This document shows positions 1 through 5,552 of a stretch of DNA of 5,647 bases, one piece after another. The notes beneath the pieces are model-generated. The model was not told the origin of the DNA, ran no database searches, and was given only the letters and a program-made list of their open reading frames with translations. Each line of letters opens with the position of its first letter. The first letter of the stretch is position 1. The stretch covers positions 1-5,647 of the forward strand of contig JAJTHX010000337.1 of assembly GCA_021300125.1 (NCBI GenBank), read 5' to 3'. A program made the translations under genes and the position numbers. This DNA comes from Betaproteobacteria bacterium. Its GTDB lineage: Bacteria > Pseudomonadota > Gammaproteobacteria > Burkholderiales > SG8-41.

Positions 1-1
1 C

Positions 2-289
2 CTCTGGCTGCTGGCCTTGTTTCTACTGGTTTTTTTCACCCCCTTCAATGTGCTGGAAGCGATGTTGCCGACGATGACTTCGCGCCTCGCACCCGCCCAT
101 GCCAAGGGCACCGCGATCGGCCTTTACAGCACCATCCAGTTTTTCGGCACTTTCCTCGGCGCCGCAGCCGGCGGCGTGCTCTACCAGCACTGGGGGATGC
201 CCGGCGTGATCGCCTTTGATGTGGCGTTGCTCGGCATCTGGCTTATACTCGCCCTCGGCATGCGACCGCTGCCGGCGCGGCGCCCGTAA
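2..289 (+). CDS. MFS transporter, C-terminal fragment (5' end outside window)
   Basis: This is the last 95 residues of a protein whose reading frame is open back to the window edge, so the true start lies upstream. A TTG at 17 is not a credible start because it sits inside a transmembrane helix. Three hydrophobic segments are visible, at about residues 1-22, 36-62 and 68-88 of the fragment, and these fit helices 10-12 of a 12-helix major facilitator superfamily permease. The loop after the first one (PTMTSRLAPAHAKGTAIGLY) and the following Gly-rich helix (FFGTFLGAAAGGVLYQ) are typical of drug/metabolite efflux-type MFS proteins. The end is a short basic tail (ARRP). The substrate cannot be read from this fragment. 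An MFS gene directly ahead of ssb, often with uvrA further upstream, is a common order in Beta- and Gammaproteobacteria; uvrA cannot be checked here. The family call is firm, the function is not. Confidence 0.88.
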   Translation, partial: LWLLALFLLVFFTPFNVLEAMLPTMTSRLAPAHAKGTAIGLYSTIQFFGTFLGAAAGGVLYQHWGMPGVIAFDVALLGIWLILALGMRPLPARRP

Positions 290-354
290 ACGCTGCCGCG
301 GGCCGGCGCGTTGTTGTTTGCGGCTACTGACAAGATCAAAAGGGAAAACCCGAC

Positions 355-810
355 ATGGCTTCCGTCAACAAGGTGATTCTGATCGGCAACCTCGGTGCCG
401 ATCCCGAGACGCGTTACCTGCCCAGCGGCGATGCGGTGACCAACATTCGCATTGCCACCACCGAGAACTGGAAGGACAAGAGTGGTGAGAAGCAGGAGCA
501 CACCGAGTGGCACCGCATTTCCTTTTTCGGGCGCCAGGCCGAGATTGCCGGCGAATACCTGAAGAAGGGTTCACCGGTCTACATCGAGGGCCGCATCCGC
601 ACCCGGAAGTGGCAGGACAAGGAAGGCCAGGACCGCTACTCCACCGAAATCGTGGCCGACCGCATGCAACTGCTGGGTAGCCGCGGCGGCGAGGGTGGTG
701 GCGGTGGCGGCGGCATGCGCGAAGCACCCGCGGGTAGTGGTGGAAAGGCGCCGGCGAAAAAAGGCGGTGGCAGCAGCTTTGACGACATGGATGACGATAT
801 TCCGTTCTGA
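355..810 (+). CDS. ssb: Single-stranded DNA-binding protein SSB
   Basis: SSB coats single-stranded DNA as a tetramer during replication, recombination and repair and recruits partner proteins through its C-terminal tip. The 151-residue protein has the expected layout. An OB-fold occupies residues 1-110, beginning [18 protein letters not shown]. Its DNA-stacking aromatics match the E. coli positions: Trp39, Trp52 in [10 protein letters not shown], Phe58 and Trp86 in RTRKW. A flexible Gly-rich linker (about 111-140, with a run of seven glycines) follows, then the acidic tip DDMDDDIPF that binds replication and repair proteins. Family members are usually 150-180 residues, so this one is complete. 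The start at 355 is preceded by AGGG at 341-344, ten bases upstream. I see no convincing promoter or LexA box in the 65 bases after the MFS gene, so transcription may continue from upstream. The gene ends at an intrinsic terminator. Confidence 0.98.
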   Translation: MASVNKVILIGNLGADPETRYLPSGDAVTNIRIATTENWKDKSGEKQEHTEWHRISFFGRQAEIAGEYLKKGSPVYIEGRIRTRKWQDKEGQDRYSTEIVADRMQLLGSRGGEGGGGGGGMREAPAGSGGKAPAKKGGGSSFDDMDDDIPF

Positions 811-833
811 GAAACGCGCTGCGCGCCTCCAGC

Positions 834-862
834 AAGCCGGGTTGATGCCCGGCTTTGTTTTT
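834..862 (+). terminator. Rho-independent terminator of ssb
   Basis: An eight-base perfect stem, AAGCCGGG (834-841) with CCCGGCTT (848-855), closes a six-base loop (TTGATG) and runs into a T-rich tract, TTTGTTTTT (854-862). It lies 24 bases after the ssb stop codon. The tract is on the plus-strand side only, so it should end ssb transcripts and is not an obvious terminator for the convergent ackA. Confidence 0.9.
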
Positions 863-881
863 CAGGTGGCCTTCAGGACGG

Positions 882-929
882 GCCGGATGCGAGGCTCATG
901 CCGGCCGCTTGCAGGCCCGGGCATCCGGC
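882..929. repeat. REP-like inverted repeat between convergent ssb and ackA
   Basis: The nine-base arms GCCGGATGC (882-890) and GCATCCGGC (921-929) are perfect inverted complements around a 30-base GC-rich centre that contains further partial self-complementarity (CCGGCC near 901 and GGCCCGG near 914). The element lies four bases past the ackA stop codon and 20 bases past the ssb terminator. There is no T tract on either side, so it is not a classical terminator, though the hairpin could stabilise the 3' end of ackA mRNA. The GCCGGATG arm resembles the start of enterobacterial REP elements. Whether it is repeated in the genome cannot be seen from one copy. Confidence 0.55.
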
Positions 930-932
930 AAA

Positions 933-2105
933 TCAAGGTGGGGCAAGGACAAGCCGCGTGGTGTGCGTGGCAATCACCGCTTCCTCGTCGGTGGCGACAA
1001 CGTGTGCCGAAACCGGCCCCGGTTTCGAGATGCAGGCGGCGTGGCGGGCATTGGCGTCGGCATCGATCGCGAGGCTGAGCCAGCCAAGTTGCTCGCCGAT
1101 CATTTTGCGCACCGGCGCTGCATGTTCGCCGATGCCGCCGGTGAACACCAGCGCATCGAGTCCCCCGAGCGGCACTGCCAGCGCGGCAATTTCCTGGGCT
1201 GCTCGGTAGGCGAAGAGTTCGATGGCCTCGGCCGCGCGGGGATCGCTGCTTGCCAGTAGCGTGCGCATGTCATTGCTGAGCCCTGATACCCCGAGCAGTC
1301 CAGAGCGCCTGTAGAGCAGGTCCTCGAGCTCGTCCAGTGGCATCCCCTGCTCGCGCAGCAGATGCAGCAGCACGCCGGGATCGATGCTGCCGCAGCGGGT
1401 GCCCATCACCAGCCCTTCCAGAGTACTGAAGCCCATCGAGGTGGCGACGCTGCGGCGGCCGCGCATCGCGCACAGGCTTGCGCCGTTGCCGAGGTGGGCA
1501 ACGATGATGCGTCCTTCGGCGCGCGTGCCCAGCGCCTGTGGCAGGCGGCCGGCGACATGTTCGTAGGACAGGCCGTGGAAACCGTAGCGGCGCATCCCCA
1601 TCGCGGCATACTCGCGCGGCAACGCGAACCGCTGCGCAACCGGCAGCTGGCTGCGATGGAAGGCGGTATCGAAGCAGGCGACCTGGGGCAGCTGCGGCCG
1701 CAGCCGCGCCAGGGCTTCGATCGCAGCCAGATTGTGCGGCTGGTGCAGCGGCGCCAGCGGCACCAGCGCGTGCAGCGAGGCCAGCGTTGCGGCACTGATC
1801 AGCACCGGCGCTGCGTGCTCGGCGCCGCCGTGTACGACGCGGTGGCCGGCGGCGGCGAGGCTGCCGGCATGGCCCGCGTTTTCCAGCCAGCCGAAGAGCC
1901 AGGCCAGCGCGGCTTCATGGTCCTGCAGGGTGGCGGGTAGCTGGCCCTCGACCGGGCCGCTGTCGTTGCGCGCGGAGAACGCCGGTTGTGAGCCCAGTCC
2001 GGAGATCAGCCCCTGCAGCAGGCGGCGGCTGAAGCCGGGGCCGCCAAACACGGCAAACTTGATGCTGGAGGAGCCGGCGTTGAGAACCAGGATTTCGCGG
2101 GTCAT
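933..2105 (-). CDS. ackA: Acetate kinase
   Basis: This enzyme interconverts acetate + ATP and acetyl phosphate + ADP in the cytoplasm; with phosphotransacetylase it links acetate to acetyl-CoA. The 390-residue product has the ASKHA-fold signatures in order: LVLNAGSSSIKF (Asn9), HRVVHGG (Arg89), ACFDTAFH (Asp146), RRYGFHGLS (His177), IVAHLGNGASL (207-208 loop), the STLEGLVMGTRCGSIDPG stretch (Arg237), FTGGIGEHA (322-329) and TDEEA (Glu374/375). These correspond to the substrate and catalytic residues known from Methanosarcina acetate kinase. The frame is open 15 codons further upstream, but the start at 2105 is preferred because the family begins one to nine residues before LNAGSSS, and GGGGAA lies nine bases ahead of it. 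Length is about normal (around 400). No pta or phosphoketolase gene is adjacent in this window. Propionate or butyrate kinase activity cannot be excluded from sequence, but acetate kinase is the best fit. Confidence 0.96.
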   Translation of the reverse strand: MTREILVLNAGSSSIKFAVFGGPGFSRRLLQGLISGLGSQPAFSARNDSGPVEGQLPATLQDHEAALAWLFGWLENAGHAGSLAAAGHRVVHGGAEHAAPVLISAATLASLHALVPLAPLHQPHNLAAIEALARLRPQLPQVACFDTAFHRSQLPVAQRFALPREYAAMGMRRYGFHGLSYEHVAGRLPQALGTRAEGRIIVAHLGNGASLCAMRGRRSVATSMGFSTLEGLVMGTRCGSIDPGVLLHLLREQGMPLDELEDLLYRRSGLLGVSGLSNDMRTLLASSDPRAAEAIELFAYRAAQEIAALAVPLGGLDALVFTGGIGEHAAPVRKMIGEQLGWLSLAIDADANARHAACISKPGPVSAHVVATDEEAVIATHTTRLVLAPP

Positions 2106-2168
2106 CTTGGGGTGTTCCCCGGGTTGTGGCGAAAAATGCTTAAAAGTCAACGGGCTATGGCAGCGCGC

Positions 2169-2197
2169 ATTGTGCCGTGCCGGTATCCTGCCGCCAA
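2169..2197 (-). promoter_or_regulatory. Weak candidate sigma70 promoter for ackA
   Basis: On the minus strand, TTGGCG (2197-2192) and CACAAT (2174-2169) are separated by 17 bases and each match four of six consensus bases. The -10 lies about 64 bases ahead of the ackA start. It is the best pair I could find by eye in the divergent gap, but matches of this quality arise by chance. Confidence 0.2.
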
Positions 2198-2272
2198 GTC
2201 AGGGCGAAGAGGGCTTGAAATGGACGGCTCCCTGTCCCTATTTCAGCCCGGGGTGGGCCCAGGTGGCTCGGG

Positions 2273-2278
2273 TATAAT
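2273..2278 (+). promoter_or_regulatory. -10 box of the fmdB-DUF502-aspS cluster promoter
   Basis: A perfect TATAAT sits 29 bases before the fmdB start in otherwise GC-rich sequence and is followed by a T-rich leader. It implies a transcript start near 2285 and a short leader of roughly 20 bases. No good -35 hexamer is present at 16-18 bases upstream (that region is GGTGGGCC-like), and there is no extended TGn motif, so the promoter may be helped by an activator or tolerate a poor -35. Confidence 0.6.
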
Positions 2279-2307
2279 CTTTTTCTCGTTTTTTCAGGGG
2301 GTTAATC

Positions 2308-2589
2308 ATGCCCATTTACGAATATCGCTGCGCCGAATGCGGGTTTCAGAAGGAATTCCTGCAGCGCATCAGCGACGCGCCGCTGCGCGACTGTCCGGAA
2401 TGCGGCAAGGCGTCGTTCGGCAAGATGGTGACAGCCGCGGGCTTCCAGCTCAAAGGCAGCGGCTGGTATGTCACCGACTTTCGCGACAAGGGCGGCTCGA
2501 AACCCGCCGCGGCCAAGGAAGAGGCAAAGACCGAAACCAAGGCCGAGCAACCGGCCTGCGGCGCCGGTGCCTGTCCGGCCTGCAATTGA
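2308..2589 (+). CDS. FmdB-family small zinc ribbon protein
   Basis: This small, probably cytoplasmic protein of 93 residues belongs to the FmdB/CxxC_CxxC_SSSS family of putative regulatory proteins, named after a gene linked to amide-inducible genes in Methylophilus; the molecular role is not established. The N-terminus is diagnostic: MPIYEYRCAECG, with Cys8-x2-Cys11 and a second pair Cys29-x2-Cys32 (CPECGK) forming the zinc ribbon. Residues 66-80 are a charged Lys/Glu/Ala-rich linker, and the C-terminus ends in CGAGACPACN, adding Cys84, Cys89 and Cys92. The start is supported by AGGGGG at 2296-2301, six bases ahead of ATG. It is the first gene after a TATAAT box and heads the cluster with DUF502 and aspS, an association seen in many proteobacteria. 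Family assignment is strong; any link to translation is only inferred from this neighbourhood. Confidence 0.93.
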   Translation: MPIYEYRCAECGFQKEFLQRISDAPLRDCPECGKASFGKMVTAAGFQLKGSGWYVTDFRDKGGSKPAAAKEEAKTETKAEQPACGAGACPACN

Positions 2590-2661
2590 ACGTCCGCCCC
2601 TGATTGCCTGATCCGCGCGGCTCGGCCGCATGCCGTGCCGCGTTCTCCCGCCCTGCGGCGC

Positions 2662-2666
2662 GGAGG
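2662..2666 (+). promoter_or_regulatory. Shine-Dalgarno-like GGAGG with unusually long spacing to the DUF502 start
   Basis: GGAGG is the only strong ribosome-binding match ahead of the DUF502 gene, but 17 bases separate it from the ATG at 2684, about twice the normal distance. No in-frame ATG, GTG or TTG lies between them. A short AAAC/GTTT inverted pair (2668-2671 and 2677-2680) in the gap could in principle shorten the effective distance, but four A/T-rich pairs are weak. Confidence 0.35.
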
Positions 2667-2683
2667 CAAACCCGCCGTTTCCC

Positions 2684-3304
2684 ATGTTCAAGAACATCTC
2701 GCTCAAGAGCTATCTGATTGCCGGCCTGCTGGTGTGGGTGCCGCTGGTGATCACGCTGTGGGTGCTCAAGCTGCTGGTGGGGATCCTCGACCAGCCACTG
2801 GAGTGGCTGCCGCAGTCCTGGCTCACCGAGAGCTGGCTCGGCGTGCACGTGCCGGGCCTGGGCGTGATCCTCACGGTGGCCGTGGTGCTGATTACCGGCG
2901 TACTGGCGGCCAATATCCTCGGCCAGCGGCTGGTGAAAATCTGGGAAGGCGTGCTCGCGCGCATTCCGGTGGTAAACACGATCTATCACAGCGTGAAGCA
3001 GGTCAGCGACACGCTGTTCTCGGGCAAGGGCCACGCCTTCCGCAAGGTGCTGCTGGTACGGTATCCCCACCCCGAAGCCTGGTCGCTGGCGTTCCAGACC
3101 AACATCCCCGCGGATGTCGCCGCGCGTCTGCCTGATGAGCATGTGGCGGTGTTCATTCCGACCACGCCGAGTCCGGTCAACGGCTTTTATTTCTACGTGC
3201 GCCGCAGTGACACCATTGAAGTCAGCATGTCGGTGGATGCCGCATTCAAATACATCGTGTCGATGGGCGTCGCCACTCCACAGCCGCCAAAAAATATTCA
3301 ATAA
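2684..3304 (+). CDS. DUF502-family inner-membrane protein
   Basis: The biochemical function of this family is unknown. The 206-residue protein begins with a Lys-containing amphipathic start (MFKNISLKSY), then a first transmembrane segment at about residues 10-33 (LIAGLLVWVPLVITLWVLKL) and a second at about 58-80 (GLGVILTVAVVLITGVLAAN). The remainder is a soluble domain with the hallmark DUF502 blocks: ARIPVVNTIYHSVKQVSDTL (92-111), VFIPTTPSPVNGFYFYV (156-172) and SMSVDAAFKYIVSMGV (181-196). Length is normal for the family (about 200). An in-frame ATG exists at 2630, but family members begin just before the first helix, so 2684 is chosen. The gene lies 94 bases after fmdB and ends 12 bases before aspS, so the three are probably co-transcribed. 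The soluble domain probably faces the cytoplasm by the positive-inside rule, an inference. Confidence 0.93.
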   Translation: MFKNISLKSYLIAGLLVWVPLVITLWVLKLLVGILDQPLEWLPQSWLTESWLGVHVPGLGVILTVAVVLITGVLAANILGQRLVKIWEGVLARIPVVNTIYHSVKQVSDTLFSGKGHAFRKVLLVRYPHPEAWSLAFQTNIPADVAARLPDEHVAVFIPTTPSPVNGFYFYVRRSDTIEVSMSVDAAFKYIVSMGVATPQPPKNIQ

Positions 3305-3316
3305 AATCAAATATTT
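3292..3316 (+). repeat. A/T-only inverted repeat spanning the DUF502 stop and ending at the aspS start
   Basis: AAATATT (3292-3298) and AATATTT (3310-3316) are perfect inverted complements around an 11-base loop that contains the DUF502 TAA stop. The 3' arm abuts the aspS ATG directly. The whole stretch from 3289 to about 3324 is strikingly AT-rich against the GC-rich background. A seven-pair A/T hairpin is thermodynamically weak, so low structure around the start codon may matter more than the hairpin. Confidence 0.45.
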
Positions 3317-5101
3317 ATGAAAACTCGCAGCAATTACTGCGGTCTCATTGACCGCAAATACCTGGGCCAGACCGTGACGCTCTACGGCTGGGTGCACCGC
3401 CGGCGCGACCATGGCGGCGTGATCTTCATCGATCTGCGCGACCGCGAAGGCCTGGTGCAGATCGTCTGCGATCCTGACCGCGCCGAGACCTTCAGCACCG
3501 CGGACAGCCTGCGCAACGAATTCGTGGTGCGTGTCGAGGGCAGGGTGCGCGAGCGTCCCGCCGGCACCGTGAACGCCAACCTGGTCAGCGGCGAAATCGA
3601 AGTGCTGGCGCTGGAGCTCGAAGTGCTCAATGCCGCGCAGACGCCGCCGTTCATGATGGACGAGGACAACCTGTCGGAGAACGTGCGCCTGCAGTACCGT
3701 TTCCTCGACCTGCGCCGGCCGCAGATGCAGAGGCACCTGCGCCTGCGCCACCAGGCGACGCGCGCGATCCGCGGCTATCTCGACGATCACGGCTTCATCG
3801 ACGTCGAAACCCCGATGCTCTACAAGTCCACGCCGGAGGGCGCGCGCGAATTCCTGGTGCCCTCGCGCATGCATGACGGCCAGTTCTACGCGCTGCCGCA
3901 GTCGCCTCAGCTGTTCAAGCAGCTGCTGATGGTGTCGGGCTACGACCGCTATTACCAGATCGTCAAATGTTTCCGCGACGAGGACCTGCGCGCCGACCGC
4001 CAGCCCGAATTCACGCAGATCGACATCGAGACTTCCTTCCTCGGCGAGCGCGAAATCCGGGACCTGATGGAAGGCCTGATCCGCCACCTGTTCCAGCAGG
4101 TGCTCGGCGTGGACCTGGGTGTATTCCCGCGCCTGACGTATGCCGAGGCGATGGCGAAGTACGGTTCCGACAAGCCCGACCTGCGGGTGAAGCTGGAGTT
4201 GACCGACCTCAGCGACCTGATGGCGCAGGTCGAGTTCAAGGTGTTCAAGCAGGCGATGGCGCAGAAGGACGGCAAGGTCGTCGCGCTGCGCATCCCCGGC
4301 GGCGCCGCGCTGACGCGCAAGGAGATCGATGACTACACCGCCTTTGTCGCGATCTACGGCGCCAAGGGCCTCGCCTACATCAAGGTCAACGACGTCACGC
4401 AGTTGAACGAGACCGGCCTGCAGTCGCCCATCGTCAAGTTCCTGCCGCAGCCGGTGCTTGCCGAAATCCTCAAGCGCAGCGGTGCCGCCAGCGGCGACCT
4501 GATCTTCTTCGGCGCCGACCGCAAAAAAGTGGTGTGGGACGCGCTCGGTGCGCTGCGTGTCAAGGTCGGCCACGAGAAGGGGCATGCCGAGGCCGGCTGG
4601 CGGCCGTGTTGGGTGGTCGATTTCCCGGCTTTCGAATTCGACGAGGAAAACCAGCGCTGGGTCGCCGCGCACCATCCCTTCACTGCGCCCAAGGACGAGC
4701 ATCTTGCGCTGCTCGCGATCGATCCGGGTCAGGTGCAGGCCAAGGCGTACGATGTGGCGCTCAACGGCTGGGAAATCGGCGGCGGTTCGGTGCGCATCCA
4801 CCGCGCCGAAGTGCAGTCGCAGGTGTTCGCCGCCCTGGGCATTTCGCCCGAGGAGTCGCGCGCCAAGTTCGGCTTCCTGCTCGACGCGCTGTCCTACGGC
4901 GCGCCGCCGCACGGGGGCATCGCATTCGGCCTCGACCGCCTGATCACGCTGATGACCGGTGCGGAATCGATCCGCGAGGTCATCGCCTTTCCGAAAACAC
5001 AGCGCGGCCAGGACCTGATGGTCGAAGCACCCAGCGCGGTCACCGAGCGCCAGCTGCGCGAGCTGCATATCCGTCTGCGCAATACCACGCAGGCGGGCTG
5101 A
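3317..5101 (+). CDS. aspS: Aspartyl-tRNA synthetase, probably non-discriminating type
   Basis: This cytoplasmic class IIb synthetase charges tRNA(Asp) with aspartate using ATP. At 594 residues it is full length for the bacterial form. An N-terminal OB-fold anticodon-binding domain covers about 1-110 ([20 protein letters not shown]). The catalytic domain follows: motif 1 near [10 protein letters not shown] (159-168), the aspartate-binding QSPQ at 195-198, motif 2 [18 protein letters not shown] at 219-236 with Arg220, the bacterial GAD insertion domain from about 307 to 410, and motif 3 GIAFGLDRL at 534-542 with Arg541. His32 (RRRDHGG) and Gly83 (RPAGT) match the His/Gly pair that marks Pseudomonas aeruginosa-type AspRS, which also charges tRNA(Asn); E. 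coli has Leu and Lys there. The start has no Shine-Dalgarno sequence, lies 12 bases after the DUF502 stop, and fits the family N-terminus (S-N-YCG). An RNase gene follows after 10 bases. Confidence 0.98.
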   Translation: MKTRSNYCGLIDRKYLGQTVTLYGWVHRRRDHGGVIFIDLRDREGLVQIVCDPDRAETFSTADSLRNEFVVRVEGRVRERPAGTVNANLVSGEIEVLALELEVLNAAQTPPFMMDEDNLSENVRLQYRFLDLRRPQMQRHLRLRHQATRAIRGYLDDHGFIDVETPMLYKSTPEGAREFLVPSRMHDGQFYALPQSPQLFKQLLMVSGYDRYYQIVKCFRDEDLRADRQPEFTQIDIETSFLGEREIRDLMEGLIRHLFQQVLGVDLGVFPRLTYAEAMAKYGSDKPDLRVKLELTDLSDLMAQVEFKVFKQAMAQKDGKVVALRIPGGAALTRKEIDDYTAFVAIYGAKGLAYIKVNDVTQLNETGLQSPIVKFLPQPVLAEILKRSGAASGDLIFFGADRKKVVWDALGALRVKVGHEKGHAEAGWRPCWVVDFPAFEFDEENQRWVAAHHPFTAPKDEHLALLAIDPGQVQAKAYDVALNGWEIGGGSVRIHRAEVQSQVFAALGISPEESRAKFGFLLDALSYGAPPHGGIAFGLDRLITLMTGAESIREVIAFPKTQRGQDLMVEAPSAVTERQLRELHIRLRNTTQAG

Positions 5102-5111
5102 ACGCCGGCGC

Positions 5112-5552
5112 ATGCCCGTTGTGATGCGCCGTCTGATGACTGCGTTCGCCGCGCTGCTTGCGACGCAGCTGTTTTTCGCGGCCCCTGTAGCCATGGCCCG
5201 CGGCGAAGCGCCGCGGCTGCCGTACATCCGGCTGCAGCAGTTGCCGCCCGAGGCCCACGACACGCTGCGGCTGATCGTGGCCAACGGTCCCTTTCCGTTT
5301 GACCGCGACGGCATCACCTTCGGCAACCGCGAGGGTCTGCTGCCCCAGGCGCCGCACGGCCACTACCGCGAATACACCGTGGTCACTCCGGGGCTCAAGC
5401 ACCGCGGCGCACGGCGCATCGTCGTCGGCTGCGAACTTCAGTCTGCCGCGAATGCGGCGCCCGCGCCGTTGCGTCTGCCGCAGTGTCGCGGCGGGGGCGA
5501 GTTCTACTACACCGCTGATCATTACCGCAGCTTTCGCAGGATCGTCGAATGA
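5112..5552 (+). CDS. Secreted guanyl-specific ribonuclease, RNase Sa/barnase (N1/T1) family
   Basis: The family cleaves single-stranded RNA 3' of guanosine through a 2',3'-cyclic phosphate; this one is predicted to be exported. Residues 1-29 look like a Sec signal peptide (basic MRRLM, hydrophobic AFAALLATQLFFAAP, cleavage after AMA). The remaining 117 residues align by eye with Streptomyces RNase Sa: LPPEAHDTLRLI (44-55), GPFPFDRDG (59-67), the guanine-recognition loop FGNREG (70-75), HYREYTVVTPG (84-94), RGARRIV (98-104) and YYTADHYRSF (132-141). The catalytic residues are Glu87, Arg102 and His137, with Arg98 matching Arg65 of Sa. Two departures stand out: Gly71 replaces Gln38 of Sa, and about 19 extra residues between Arg102 and His137 contain the only two cysteines, Cys107 and Cys125. 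The start is uncertain: ATG at 5112 or 5124, neither with a good ribosome site. It follows aspS by 10 bases and overlaps a probable barstar gene. Confidence 0.9.
   Translation: MPVVMRRLMTAFAALLATQLFFAAPVAMARGEAPRLPYIRLQQLPPEAHDTLRLIVANGPFPFDRDGITFGNREGLLPQAPHGHYREYTVVTPGLKHRGARRIVVGCELQSAANAAPAPLRLPQCRGGGEFYYTADHYRSFRRIVE
5538..5541 (+). promoter_or_regulatory. Ribosome-binding site for the barstar-like gene, inside the RNase coding end
   Basis: AGGA lies seven bases before the ATG at 5549, within the final codons of the RNase gene. It supports 5549 over the second ATG at 5553, which hits a stop after two codons. It also means the inhibitor can be initiated in its own right as well as by termination-reinitiation at the ATGA overlap. 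Confidence 0.6.

Noticed and set aside
691..717. GGT/GGC-rich repeat in ssb as a microsatellite or phase-variable tract
   Set aside because: It encodes the Gly-rich linker normal for SSB, and the codons are mixed, not a pure repeat likely to slip.
365..835. Minus-strand open frame opposite ssb
   Set aside because: Arg/Pro/Cys-rich translation typical of an antisense shadow; the ssb reading frame is certain and this frame runs through the ssb terminator region.
855..1259. Plus-strand open frame beginning in the ssb-ackA gap and running into ackA
   Set aside because: It starts just after the ssb terminator, lacks a promoter or ribosome site, and most of it is antisense to the 3' end of ackA.
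1362..1940. Plus-strand open frame opposite ackA
   Set aside because: Ala/Gln/Arg-rich shadow of acetate kinase codons, with no known motif and no ribosome site; ackA has all family signatures.
2106..2150. A 15-codon N-terminal extension of acetate kinase
   Set aside because: Family members start a few residues before the LNAGSSS motif, the extension has no conserved content, and the internal ATG has a plausible ribosome site.
2215..2244. TTGAAA followed by TATTTC with 18-base spacing as a second promoter for fmdB
   Set aside because: The -10 match is only three of six, and the TATAAT at 2273 is far better placed.
2617..2629. GCGGC-TCG-GCCGC hairpin between fmdB and DUF502 as a terminator
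   Set aside because: The stem is five pairs with a three-base loop and no T tract; GC-rich intergenic DNA gives such matches often.
2471..5326. Very long open frame on the minus strand (951 codons) running antisense to fmdB, DUF502, aspS and the start of the RNase gene
   Set aside because: It is in codon register with DUF502 and aspS, so it stays open simply because these GC-rich genes avoid TTA, CTA and TCA codons. The translation is rich in His, Arg and Gln, has no recognisable domain, and lies opposite genes with unmistakable family motifs.
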